From contig JAEUIT010000083.1 in NCBI GenBank assembly GCA_016795035.1, positions 1 through 53,569 on the forward strand: a stretch of 53,569 bases of DNA. Direction: 5' to 3'. The notes beneath the pieces were generated by a model. The model saw only the letters and a list, made by a program, of their open reading frames with translations, was not told the DNA's origin and did not search any database. The translations under genes and the position numbers were made by a program. The DNA comes from Phycisphaerae bacterium. Lineage in GTDB: Bacteria; Planctomycetota; Phycisphaerae; Phycisphaerales; SM1A02. This document shows, in pieces, positions 26,502 to 35,003 of the stretch (its first letter is position 1; each line of letters starts with the position of its first letter).

Positions 26502-26536
26502 TCGCGCGATCTCCGTGTTGGGCGGCTGAAACGACG

Positions 26537-27433
26537 ATGGCTGTGGTGTTCCGAGAGAAGCGTCTCGCGTTTGTGCACGTTCCCCGAACGGGCGGGACGT
26601 CGATTGCCGAAGGCATCTCGCGGCAGCTCGGGGCGCTGCGTTTCGCCCCGCATCTCCGTGCGTGCGATCTCATCGACGCGATCGGCCGGGAGGAATGGTT
26701 CGCGCTCCACTCGATCGCCGTCGTGCGTCATCCGATCGACTGGCTTCGCTCGACGTGGCGATTCGCGCGCGGCGAGCCGTTGCAGCCGCTCTTCCTCCAC
26801 GCCCACATGATGCCGTTCGCGACGTTCGCCGACCGCGCCGGCGACGTGGCGCCGGTCGGGTGGCGGCCGCTCGACTACCTGCTCGACGAGAACGGGGAGC
26901 TCGCGGTGCGGCACGTGCTCCGATTCGAGCGGCTCGACGAGGAGTGGCGAGCGCTGGTGGAGGCGCTTGGCCTCGAGGCGCTCGGCTTCTCGCCCGAACT
27001 GCCGCACGTGAACGCGAGCAGGCGCGCCGAGATCGGCCACGACGACTCCGACGAATGCGAGCTCGGTCTCGCCGCCTACGGTCCGTTCGCCCGCGAGTTC
27101 GCCGCGCTCGGATACGAGATGCCGCCGTCGATTGCGCGCGAGCTTGAGGCCAATCGGCGCGCGCTGGCGGAGTTGCTCACGCCGGGATGGCTCGCCTGCA
27201 ACGAGCGCCGCCTCGCGGTCGCGCGCTGCGCCGACGCGCGCGGAGAGCGGGGCATCGCGCGACGTCTGCTCCTTCCGCTCGCGCGTGCCGGGAGCGACGC
27301 GGCCGAGGATCTGCTGCACTCGATTCCGCGGCGACTCGTGTCACAACGCCTCGACGACGCGGCGATCGCCCGCCACCTCGAGTGCGTCGCACAGCTCACC
27401 GCGCACGCGCGGTCCTTACAATCGCCGGAGTGA
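26537..27433 (+). CDS. Sulfotransferase-like P-loop protein (sulfotransferase family 2 type)
   Basis: A 298-residue protein starting at MAVVFREKRLAFVHVPRTGG. FVHVPRTGGTSIAEGI (about 9-24) is the 5'-phosphosulfate-binding loop of carbohydrate sulfotransferases and relatives, and IAVVRHPIDWLRSTWRF (about 58-74) matches the 3'-phosphate-binding Arg region. The C-terminal 120 residues are helical without a known motif. It probably transfers sulfate from PAPS to a glycan hydroxyl; some members of this fold have other roles. Its stop overlaps the next gene by 4 bases (GTGA). Confidence 0.82.
   Translation: MAVVFREKRLAFVHVPRTGGTSIAEGISRQLGALRFAPHLRACDLIDAIGREEWFALHSIAVVRHPIDWLRSTWRFARGEPLQPLFLHAHMMPFATFADRAGDVAPVGWRPLDYLLDENGELAVRHVLRFERLDEEWRALVEALGLEALGFSPELPHVNASRRAEIGHDDSDECELGLAAYGPFAREFAALGYEMPPSIARELEANRRALAELLTPGWLACNERRLAVARCADARGERGIARRLLLPLARAGSDAAEDLLHSIPRRLVSQRLDDAAIARHLECVAQLTAHARSLQSPE
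27417..27422 (+). promoter_or_regulatory. -10-like TACAAT near the second sulfotransferase start
   Basis: TACAAT, the best match to TATAAT in the cluster, lies inside the last codons of the preceding gene, seven bases before the GTG of the next one. It could give a leaderless transcript in addition to read-through from upstream. Confidence 0.35.
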
Positions 27434-28404
27434 CGGCCGCGCCGCTCATCCTCATCTTCGGCATGCATCGGAGCGGAACGTCGGCGCTCGCGCGCGCGCT
27501 CTCGCTCGGCGGCGTGGCGCTGCCGAGCACGCTGCTCGAGTCGCGCGCGGACAACACCGAGGGCTACTGGGAATCGGCGCGCATGGTCGCGATGAACGAG
27601 GAGATCCTCCGCGCCCTCGGCGGCCACGCGCTCGCGGCGTTCACGCGCGAGATGCGGGCCCGTGAGCGCTCGGCGCGCGCGACGATCGTGCGCGAGCTCG
27701 AGCGCGTCTACGAACGCGAGTGCCCGCGCGACCGTGTGGTCGTCGTGAAGGATCCGCGCATGTGCCTCCTCGCCGAGGCGCACCTCGACGCGGCCCGACG
27801 GCAGGGCCGGCGCGTGCACGCCGTCGTCCTTGTGCGCGACGCCGGCAGCGCCGCAGGCTCGCTGGTCGCCCGCAACGTGGTGTCGCGCGAGTACGCCGGG
27901 CTCCTCTGGCGGCAACACGTGCTCTTCGCCGAGGCGGCGACCCGCGCGATCCCGCGGACCCTCGTGCGACATCGAACGTTCCTAGCCGATCCGGTGGGCG
28001 TCGTCACTGCGATTCGAGACGCGGTCGGCTGCAACGAGGAGAATGCGACGCCGCTCGAGGCCGACAAGGTGCGGGCGTGGGTGCATCCCGACCGCGTCTA
28101 CTGGTCGCCGGAGCGGGCGGCGTCGACCGACGACGAGCGCGAGGTCGACCAGGCGGTCTTCTCCGACACCGCCGACCGCGCCGCGCTACTCGACGCGCTG
28201 CGCGAGCGGGCGTTCGACGACTGCGGGCGCGTCGACCCGGGCTGCGTGCCCCTGTGGCTCATCCTCCAGTCGAACGCCACGATCGGCTGGGCGCAGGTCG
28301 CGGCGCTCGCGATGGACCGAGGCGTGTCGGCGGCCCCGGGAGCGGTCGACGCCTTCCTGCGCGGCGAGGCGCTTCGCTTCGGCGGCCTCGGGTCCGAGTC
28401 ATGA
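27430..28404 (+). CDS. Sulfotransferase family protein
   Basis: A 324-residue P-loop protein. FGMHRSGTSALARALSLGG (about 10-28) is the PAPS 5'-phosphosulfate loop, VVVVKDPRMCLL (about 99-110) and VVLVRDAGSAAGSLVARN (about 128-145) match the central strand and the 3'-phosphate-binding RD...S motif. The protein resembles large bacterial sulfotransferases found beside glycosyltransferases. The start is a GTG overlapping the preceding stop, so the two sulfotransferase genes are coupled. The last ~80 residues are of unknown function. Acceptor not known. Confidence 0.85.
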   Translation: MTAAPLILIFGMHRSGTSALARALSLGGVALPSTLLESRADNTEGYWESARMVAMNEEILRALGGHALAAFTREMRARERSARATIVRELERVYERECPRDRVVVVKDPRMCLLAEAHLDAARRQGRRVHAVVLVRDAGSAAGSLVARNVVSREYAGLLWRQHVLFAEAATRAIPRTLVRHRTFLADPVGVVTAIRDAVGCNEENATPLEADKVRAWVHPDRVYWSPERAASTDDEREVDQAVFSDTADRAALLDALRERAFDDCGRVDPGCVPLWLILQSNATIGWAQVAALAMDRGVSAAPGAVDAFLRGEALRFGGLGSES

Positions 28405-29480
28405 GCGAGCGTCTTCTCATCGTTGCAGGCGACCTCGAGCTGGGCGGCGGACAGATCTTCGCGGTGCGGCTCGCGAACGCGCTCGCGCGGTCGATGTCGG
28501 TGTCGCTCGTGAGCGCGGACCCGGCACGCTGCGATGCCCGGCTTCGCGCCCGCGTCGCGCCGAACGTCGACGTCGTGCCATGCGACGGTTCGCCCGCGCA
28601 GCTCGCGTCGATCGTCCGCGACGGCGGATACACGGCCGTGAACTCGCACCTCTGGCAGGCCGACGCGCTCGTCGAGCGCGCGCTCGCGCACGGAGGGGTG
28701 CGTTGGACGATCAGCATGCACGGTTGCTACGAGCTCCTTCTCGAAACTCCGGATGCCGTCGGCGTGTTTCGGCCTGCGGCCGAACGGGTGCTGCGCCGCG
28801 CGAACGCGGTCGTGATCGCGGCCGAGAAGAACCGCCGCGTGTTCGAACGCTTCGGTCTCGATGCGTCGCACGTCGTGCGCATCCCCTACGGATACGAGCC
28901 CGTGGTGCCGCAGCGCGTCGAGCGCCCGCGCGCCGACGTCGTCTTCGGCATCGCCTCGCGCGCGGTGCCGAACAAGGGATGGGAGCAGGCGTTCTACGCG
29001 TTCGCGCGCGTGCGCGCGGAGCTCCTCGCGCGAGGTGTCACGAGCGCGCTCGTCCTCGTGGGCGGCGGACCGCTCGTGCCGATCCTGCGCGATCTCGGGC
29101 ATCCCGACGTGCACGTGACCGATTGGGTCGCCGATCCCGAGTCGTGGATCGCGGGCTTCGACATCGCGATGCTTCCGACGAGTTACCCGGGCGAGAGCTA
29201 TCCGAACTCCGTGATCGAGTACCTCGCGCTCGAGAAGCCGATCGTCGCGACGCGCTGGGCCGAGATACCCGCGATGGTCGCGACCGAGCGCGGCTCGGCC
29301 GCGACGCTCATCGGCATGGATGCGCACGGCACCGCCGACATCGACGCCCTCGCCGCCGCGATGCTCGAGCTGGCGACCGATCGCGACCTCCGCGCGGCGC
29401 GCGTCGCGGCGGCAACGTCGAGAAGCCGCGCGTTCTCGATGGACGAGTGCGTGCGCCGCTATCGCGCGGTGCTTTGCTAG
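28401..29480 (+). CDS. Glycosyltransferase family 4
   Basis: A 359-residue GT-B enzyme. The N-terminus LLIVAGDLELGGGQIFAVRL is the GT4 glycine-rich loop. The C-terminal domain has GIASRAVPNKGWEQAFYAF (donor-binding Lys) near 187 and LPTSYPGESYPNSVIEYLAL (E...E motif region) near 255. The ATG overlaps the sulfotransferase stop by 4 bases. It is the last gene of the plus-strand block and converges on the Wzt operon with only 10 bases between stops and no visible terminator. Confidence 0.9.
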   Translation: MSERLLIVAGDLELGGGQIFAVRLANALARSMSVSLVSADPARCDARLRARVAPNVDVVPCDGSPAQLASIVRDGGYTAVNSHLWQADALVERALAHGGVRWTISMHGCYELLLETPDAVGVFRPAAERVLRRANAVVIAAEKNRRVFERFGLDASHVVRIPYGYEPVVPQRVERPRADVVFGIASRAVPNKGWEQAFYAFARVRAELLARGVTSALVLVGGGPLVPILRDLGHPDVHVTDWVADPESWIAGFDIAMLPTSYPGESYPNSVIEYLALEKPIVATRWAEIPAMVATERGSAATLIGMDAHGTADIDALAAAMLELATDRDLRAARVAAATSRSRAFSMDECVRRYRAVLC

Positions 29481-29490
29481 CGTCGCGCCG

Positions 29491-30933
29491 TCATCGTGCG
29501 GCCGGCACGAACTCCGCGATGTGCTGGCCGCGCGGGTGACGCCAGTCGCCGATGAGGCGCATCGACCAGCCGGCCTGTGCCGCGAGCGCGGCGAGCTCCT
29601 CGGGCGTCTGGCGGAAGACGAGGCGCGAGTGGCTCGACTCCGGATTGGCGGCGTCGTTCGAGCCGCGCGGGAGGAACGTGGCGAAGAAGCGCGTCGTCGG
29701 CTTCGCGTGCGGCGCGAGCGCCGCGAAGACGCGGGCGATGTCGTCGTTCGTCAGGTGCGTGAAGAGCGACTGCGCAAGCGCGAAGTCCGGGGCGGCCGGG
29801 ATCTCGGAGAGGTCGAACCGGCCGTTCACGAGAAAGCGCGGGCGCTTCGCGCGGAATCGCTCCACGCCGAGCTCCTCGGCGACGCCGAGGATGATGAGAT
29901 CGACGAGTCGGTCGAGACCGATGTAGTTGCCGGCGTCGAGATAGGGGATGAAGTGCAGGCCGCCGCGCAGCGAGCCGCAGGCGATGTCGAGCAGGACGTG
30001 ATTCGGTCGCAGGCCCGCGGCCACGAGAAAGTCGAACTGCAGGCGGCCGATCGCGTCCCAATGCGCGCCCTCGCCGCCGATGAAGCGGCGGTGTCCGAGC
30101 GCGAGCACGCCTTCGCCGCTGTCGGGCACGAGCGGAGGCTTGGACGGAAATTCGGCGCCCTCGGGCGGAGGCTGCAACGTGGAGGGCTGCGTGACCGCGA
30201 GATCGGCGAGGAAACGCTGGCGAAGCCGGTCGGTCGTCTCGTCGCGCTGCTTCGCGAACTCGGACCGCGGCGACCATGACGGAGGCAGCTCGATTCCGGC
30301 GAGCGCCGCGACCGCACGGATCGTCTCGGCGGGAGACTCCTCGAGATCCTCGTAGTTCACGTCGAGCATCCGAATGCCCGCGCGGCCGCGAAGGCCGGCG
30401 GCCGCGGACTCGAGCCGAGCCGAGTGCTGACGGCTCTCGCGCAGGGCTTCCTGCAACGACGAAAAGTCGTACGGAGGCCACGATCCCTCGCCCGCGACGG
30501 GGCGCACGAACTCGCCGGTGTGTCGGGCCCGCCACCACGAGAGCGCTTGGCCGATCTCGTCGAGCCGACGGAGGACGACGACGACCGAGCGCGGAAAGAG
30601 CGCGTCGATCCATCGGTCGCTGCTGCCGTCGCCGAACCCCCATTGCGCGACGAGCGCGGGAAGCGCGTCGAGCGTCGAGGTCACGATCTTGACGGCGCTC
30701 GCGCCGTTCGGCGTGGCGCCTGCAACGTGGAGCGCGGTGCGAAATGCGGGGGCATTCGCGGCTCCGGCGGGCGGGAGCGGGAAGCGATGCTGGAAGGTCG
30801 GATAGACGAGCCCGGTGAGCCATTCTCGGCAGACGCCCAGGACGCCGGTGTCGCGCAGCATCGAGCCGAGCCACGAGCTTCCGCTTCGGGGCGCCGCGAG
30901 GACGACGATCGTGGGGGGCGCGCGTTCAGTCAT
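29491..30933 (-). CDS. Sulfotransferase-methyltransferase fusion protein
   Basis: A 480-residue two-domain protein. Residues about 1-250 are a P-loop sulfotransferase (VVLAAPRSGSSWLGSMLRD near 10-28; SVVVVLRRLDEIGQALSWW near 115 for the 3'-phosphate site; LDVNYEDLEESP near 190, typical of Stf0-like enzymes). Residues about 290-480 are a class I methyltransferase (LLDIACGSLRGGLHFIPY near 318; NYIGLDRL; FALAQSLFTHLTNDDIARVF near 390). The two halves are joined by a Pro-rich linker. The gene overlaps the wzt stop by 8 bases and is the last gene of the wzm-wzt operon. One attractive role is modification of the non-reducing end recognised by the Wzt tail; this is inference. Confidence 0.85.
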   Translation of the reverse strand: MTERAPPTIVVLAAPRSGSSWLGSMLRDTGVLGVCREWLTGLVYPTFQHRFPLPPAGAANAPAFRTALHVAGATPNGASAVKIVTSTLDALPALVAQWGFGDGSSDRWIDALFPRSVVVVLRRLDEIGQALSWWRARHTGEFVRPVAGEGSWPPYDFSSLQEALRESRQHSARLESAAAGLRGRAGIRMLDVNYEDLEESPAETIRAVAALAGIELPPSWSPRSEFAKQRDETTDRLRQRFLADLAVTQPSTLQPPPEGAEFPSKPPLVPDSGEGVLALGHRRFIGGEGAHWDAIGRLQFDFLVAAGLRPNHVLLDIACGSLRGGLHFIPYLDAGNYIGLDRLVDLIILGVAEELGVERFRAKRPRFLVNGRFDLSEIPAAPDFALAQSLFTHLTNDDIARVFAALAPHAKPTTRFFATFLPRGSNDAANPESSHSRLVFRQTPEELAALAAQAGWSMRLIGDWRHPRGQHIAEFVPAAR

Positions 30934-32386
30934 GCGGCACGCTCGCGGACGACGTGGTCGGACGGTCCGCGTTGCCGTGCACGCGTTCGACGCGGGGCGG
31001 AGCGGAGAGCAGCGACACGATGCCTCGACCGGCGGTGCGGGCGCTGTCGATGCGAATCGCGAGAACGTCGAGCAGCCGATGCATGAAGCCTTGCTCGCCG
31101 AGGCTGCGCACGGCGGCCTGGATGAAGTACGTGCCGGTGAGGAGTTGCATGCGGATCGGGAAGGAGACGCGCACGACGTCGCCGGCGCGGACGTCGAGCG
31201 TTTCCGGCGGCTCGGGCGCGAAGGCGCCGCTCAGCCGCACGCCGGTCATCGTGCGGAAGTGGAAGCCGAGCACCACGCCGACCGCGTCGCGCGTGAAGGC
31301 GACTTCGTACTCGAGCCGGTACAGCGCGCCGTGCGCGAGGCGGTTGCGCGGCTCGCCGGCGCGATTCACGAGGCGGATGCCGCGGATGACCGCGCCGTCG
31401 GGCGGCAGTTCGCTCGGATCGGGGCAGACGAGCGACGGGTCGCAAGCGCCATCGCCGTCGGGAATCTCGTCGTTGCCGCCGACGTCGTCGTGCGTGGCCG
31501 GGAGGAGGTCGTCGTCGCGCGTGGTCGGCGGCGACGGCGCGCTCGACGTCGCTTCGCCCCCGAGCTGGACCTCGGCGTCGAGCGCCGCGCGCAGGTCGGG
31601 GCGCTGTACGTGGGCCGAACCGGTGTACAGGAGCGCGTGGTAACGCTTCATAACGTCGCGCGCGGTGCCTTCGGCGATCAGCGTGCCTTGGTCGAGGAGA
31701 ATCGCACGGTCACACAGCTGGAGGACGGCGCTGATCGAGTGCGAGACGAAGAGGATCGTGACGCCCTTCGCGCGCAACTCCTCGATGCGGGCGAAGCACT
31801 TTCGCGCGAAGAGCTCGTCGCCGACGGAGAGCACCTCGTCGACCACGAGGATCTCGGGATCGATGCTGACGGCGACCGCGAACGCGAGCCGCGCGTACAT
31901 GCCCGAGGAGTACGTGCGGACCGGCTGATCGACGGCGGCGCCGATGTCGGCGAAGTCGAGGATCTTCTGGAAGCGGGCCTCGATCTCCGCGTTGCTGAGG
32001 CCGAGGACGGCCGCGTTCACGCGCACGTTCTCGGCGCCGGTGAATTCCGGGTTGAACCCAGCGCCGAGCGCGAGCAGCGGGGCGATGCGACCGTGCGTCT
32101 CGATGTGCCCTTCGGTGGGCGGCGAGATGCCGCAGATGAGGCGCAGCAACGTGGTCTTGCCGCTCCCGTTGCGGCCGATCACGCCGACGGCCTCGCCGCG
32201 CGCGACCTCGAACGAGACGTCGCTGAGCGCCCGGAACGCGCGCGATCGCCGGCGACCCGGAAGGAGGATCTCGAGCAGGCGATCGATCGGCCGATCGTAG
32301 ATCCGGTACGTCTTTCCGACGTGCGACACCCGGAGCGCCAGCGGCGCGGCGGAGGTGGCGGCGGATCGTTCGTCGGGCGCGGTCAT
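30926..32386 (-). CDS. wzt: ABC transporter ATPase with C-terminal glycan-binding domain
   Basis: A 486-residue ATPase of a polysaccharide exporter. The nucleotide-binding domain (about 15-260) has Walker A GRNGSGKT at 71-78, the signature YSSGM at 159-163, Walker B ILVVDE at 179-184 and H-loop His216. A Pro/Asp-rich linker (about 275-325) leads to a beta-rich C-terminal domain (about 330-470; DAVGVVLGFHFRTMTGVRL) matching Wzt_C, which in characterised systems binds a modified chain end. The ATG start overlaps the Wzm stop by 4 bases; the frame upstream of it is out-of-phase read-through of wzm. Confidence 0.93.
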   Translation of the reverse strand: MTAPDERSAATSAAPLALRVSHVGKTYRIYDRPIDRLLEILLPGRRRSRAFRALSDVSFEVARGEAVGVIGRNGSGKTTLLRLICGISPPTEGHIETHGRIAPLLALGAGFNPEFTGAENVRVNAAVLGLSNAEIEARFQKILDFADIGAAVDQPVRTYSSGMYARLAFAVAVSIDPEILVVDEVLSVGDELFARKCFARIEELRAKGVTILFVSHSISAVLQLCDRAILLDQGTLIAEGTARDVMKRYHALLYTGSAHVQRPDLRAALDAEVQLGGEATSSAPSPPTTRDDDLLPATHDDVGGNDEIPDGDGACDPSLVCPDPSELPPDGAVIRGIRLVNRAGEPRNRLAHGALYRLEYEVAFTRDAVGVVLGFHFRTMTGVRLSGAFAPEPPETLDVRAGDVVRVSFPIRMQLLTGTYFIQAAVRSLGEQGFMHRLLDVLAIRIDSARTAGRGIVSLLSAPPRVERVHGNADRPTTSSASVPHD

Positions 32387-33186
32387 ATGACGTCCGCGAA
32401 GCCCTCGCGAGTGCGGCGGAAGAAGAGGAACCCGAGCTGGAAGATCACGGCCGAGACCGCGAGCGCGATGAACCACGGCGTCATCGGCGGCAACGTGGAG
32501 TCGAAGAGGACCGAGCGCACGCCGACGATGACCGGCGTGAGCGGGTTCCAGGAGATGAGAAATCGGAACCGCTCCGGCACCGCCTCGATCGCGTAGAAGA
32601 CCGGCGAGAGGAACATCATCACGCTCACGAACACCGCGGTGAGCTGCGCGGTGTCGCGCATGTAGGCGCCGAGCGCGGCGACGAACCAGGCGACGCCGAG
32701 CGTCACGAGCGGGACCGGAACGAGGAGGAGCGGAAGCCACGCCGCAGCCAAGGGCGGCGGGCGATAGAGCACGGCGTAGAAGAGGAGGAGCAGAAGGCCG
32801 GTGATCGCCGCGTGAAAGACGGCGACGAGGAACGACACGAACGGCAGGATCTCGAGCGGAAAGAGCACCTGCTTCACGAACGAGACGTTCCCGCGGATCA
32901 CGCCGCTCGCGATGCTGACCGTCTCGCCGAAGAGTTGGACGAGGATGAGCCCGGAGAGGAGCACGAGCGCGAACGGCGGCTGCGTGCCGTCGCTCGCCGG
33001 CCAACGCCCCTTGAGCACCGTGCCGAAGACGAACGTGTAGACGCCGAGGAGAAAGAGCGGCGTGAGGATCGTCCACAGGGGGCCGAGATACGAGCCCTTC
33101 CAGCGCGCGGCAACATCGCGAGCGGCGAGTCGATACGCCAGCGCGCGATGTTGCCAGAGCGATTGCAGCGGTCCTGCGCGGAGCAC
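32383..33186 (-). CDS. wzm: ABC-2 type polysaccharide export permease
   Basis: A 267-residue ABC-2 permease with six hydrophobic helices. The N-terminal AARDVAARWKGSYLGPLWTI (about 21-40) is the amphipathic helix and first membrane segment typical of Wzm/TagG, and the last part, FLISWNPLTPVIVGVRSVLF, matches the family's C-terminal block. With Wzt it would export a completed undecaprenyl-PP-linked glycan. GTG start, six bases after a -10-like TACACT. It heads an operon with wzt and the sulfotransferase-methyltransferase fusion. Confidence 0.93.
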   Translation of the reverse strand: MLRAGPLQSLWQHRALAYRLAARDVAARWKGSYLGPLWTILTPLFLLGVYTFVFGTVLKGRWPASDGTQPPFALVLLSGLILVQLFGETVSIASGVIRGNVSFVKQVLFPLEILPFVSFLVAVFHAAITGLLLLLFYAVLYRPPPLAAAWLPLLLVPVPLVTLGVAWFVAALGAYMRDTAQLTAVFVSVMMFLSPVFYAIEAVPERFRFLISWNPLTPVIVGVRSVLFDSTLPPMTPWFIALAVSAVIFQLGFLFFRRTREGFADVI

Positions 33187-33192
33187 CGGGCC

Positions 33193-33198
33193 AGTGTA
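33193..33198 (-). promoter_or_regulatory. -10-like TACACT for leaderless wzm operon
   Basis: On the minus strand CAATACACT is followed by six bases (GGCCCG) and the GTG of wzm. The gap between the VCBS gene stop (33227) and wzm is only 40 bases, so this box would give the export operon its own transcript. A GGCCGCGGCC palindrome lies just upstream of it; no terminator with a T-run is seen. Confidence 0.42.
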
Positions 33199-33226
33199 TT
33201 GGCCGCGGCCTCCGCGTTTGCCGGCC

Positions 33227-34774
33227 TTACTTGGTGAACGAGGTCCAGGTCAGGCCGGTCGGCGCGATCGTGCCGCCGCCTTGCTTGACGAGCCCGTTCA
33301 TGGTCCACCCGTTCGCGATCGTCGTGTTCGTGTTGCGCCACACGATGTCGTCACGGCCGTCGCCGTTGATGTCGATCGACGCGACCGGCTGCCACGCGAG
33401 CGCGACCGAGGCGGCGATGAGACCGCCCGATGCCTTGAACGCGCCGTTCATGAGCCAGCCGTTCACGTTGTTGTTGTTTGCGTTGCGCCAGACGAGGTCT
33501 TCCTTGCCGTCGCCGTTGATGTCGCCGGCCACGATGATGCTCCACGCGGCCGGAAGCGGAGACGTGTTGCCGACGTTCGACTCGGTCACGTCGCCCAAGC
33601 CGTCGAGCATCCACGCGACGGCCATGTTGGTCGTGGTGTTGCGCCAGACGATGTCCTTGTCGCCGTCGCCGTCGAGGTCGGCGGTCGCGAGGAACGAGAG
33701 GTCGGCCGGAGAGCCGAAGTTGATCGTGTACCAGCGCGTGTTTCCGTCGAGAAGCCACGCGACCAGCGCGCTCGTGTTCGAGTTTCGGAAGAGCAGGTCG
33801 TCGCGGCCGTCGCCGTTGAGGTCGGCAACGCTGAGGCACGACCACGCGGACGCGAGCGTGCCGCCCACCGTGCCGGAGCTCGCATACGCGCCGTTCTCGA
33901 TGAACCAGATCGTCGTCTGTCCGTTCGGGTCGCGCAGCACGAGGTCGTGGTCGCCGTCGCCGTCGACGTCGCCCTGGCCGATGATCGACCACGACGAGTT
34001 CGGGATCGTGGCGCCGATGCTCGTATCGGAGGTGAGCACGATGCTGTTCAGCTCCCAGAGGCGCACGTCATTCGTGGTTCCGTTGCGCCACACGATGTCG
34101 GCCTTGCCGTCGCCGGTCTGGTCCTCCGGCGTGGCGGGCGGGGTCACCGCCGGCGGCGCGTAGTACGCGATCAGGTCGTCGGTGCCGAAGAGCGTGACGG
34201 AGTCGGAGATGTAGCCGACGCTCACCGTTGCATTGATGCGCGCGCCGGTCTGCCAGTTGGCGTTCGTGATGGTGAAGCGGCCGAGCAGCACTTCGCCGGA
34301 CTCGCCGGCGTCACCGTTGCCGTTCGACGGCGGAAGGTTGTACCAACCGCCTCCGGTGATCGAGCCGAGCGTGACGAACTCGGCGTCGACGTAGGACGGA
34401 TCGCCGGTCGTGCCGTTCGTGAGCTCGCCTTGGCTCGAGCCGATCGTGATGAAGGAGTCGTACGCGTACGCGGTGGCATCGAGGATCACCGGCATCGGAA
34501 GGCCCGACGCCGGCGCGACGCCTTGCACGCTCGCGTTGTAGAAGACGGTGTTCACGGCGCCGACCAGCTCGATGTCGACGTCGTAGACGTTCAGCAGGCG
34601 ATCGGCGGGCTGGTTGAACGACGCGTAGAGATCGATGACGTGGTAGAGCGTCGGGCCCGAGTAGGCGTTGTACTGGTGCGCGGTGATCGCCACGAAGTCT
34701 CCGCTCGCCGGAGCTGCAACGGAGAAGAGAAGGGCGGCGGTGACAAGAGCAAGAGGACGGCGCGACGTGGGCAT
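33227..34774 (-). CDS. Secreted VCBS/FG-GAP repeat protein (paralogue 1)
   Basis: A 515-residue exported protein: signal peptide about 1-25 (ALLFSVAAPASG), an N-terminal domain (about 26-215) with LYHVIDLYASFNQPADRLLN near 44, then six repeats of about 47 residues. Each repeat has a calcium-type loop (DVDGDGDHD, DLNGDGRDD, DLDGDGDKD, DINGDGKED, DINGDGRDD) followed by D[IL]VWRN...WMLDG. FG-GAP/VCBS repeats usually fold as beta-propellers. No enzyme motif, sorting signal or membrane anchor follows the last repeat. GGAG lies eight bases before the ATG. First of six tandem paralogues; function unknown, possibly surface or matrix glycan binding. Confidence 0.87.
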   Translation of the reverse strand: MPTSRRPLALVTAALLFSVAAPASGDFVAITAHQYNAYSGPTLYHVIDLYASFNQPADRLLNVYDVDIELVGAVNTVFYNASVQGVAPASGLPMPVILDATAYAYDSFITIGSSQGELTNGTTGDPSYVDAEFVTLGSITGGGWYNLPPSNGNGDAGESGEVLLGRFTITNANWQTGARINATVSVGYISDSVTLFGTDDLIAYYAPPAVTPPATPEDQTGDGKADIVWRNGTTNDVRLWELNSIVLTSDTSIGATIPNSSWSIIGQGDVDGDGDHDLVLRDPNGQTTIWFIENGAYASSGTVGGTLASAWSCLSVADLNGDGRDDLLFRNSNTSALVAWLLDGNTRWYTINFGSPADLSFLATADLDGDGDKDIVWRNTTTNMAVAWMLDGLGDVTESNVGNTSPLPAAWSIIVAGDINGDGKEDLVWRNANNNNVNGWLMNGAFKASGGLIAASVALAWQPVASIDINGDGRDDIVWRNTNTTIANGWTMNGLVKQGGGTIAPTGLTWTSFTK

Positions 34775-34907
34775 GGTGTAACTCCGCTCGCGAACTGCGC
34801 GAGTGAGAAAGGCATCGGCCGCGCACGCGCCGCGCGTGAGTCGGCACGATCAAGCGCGCACGATGCCGCGCAAGATGTGCTCGACCGCAAGCCTCATAAC
34901 GTGGAGA

Positions 34908-34969
34908 CGAAAACGGGCGCCCGGTGTCGTTCCCGAGAGGGGTGTGAGCCCTCAAGGCACCGGGCGCCC
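34908..34969 (-). terminator. Terminator after VCBS paralogue 2
   Basis: GGGCGCCCGGTG (34915-34926) and CACCGGGCGCCC (34958-34969) form a perfect 12-bp stem with a 31-base loop. Read on the minus strand the stem is followed by GTTTTCG. It lies 34 bases beyond the stop of the gene at 35004-36734. Confidence 0.7.
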
Positions 34970-35003
34970 GCCGAATTGGGTGCTCTTTGAGCTGGGCGTC
35001 CCG

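Noticed and set aside
32387..33076. N-terminal extension of the Wzt frame into the permease gene
   Set aside because: It is out-of-phase read-through of wzm, rich in Arg and Pro; the ATG at the 4-base overlap starts a complete ABC ATPase.
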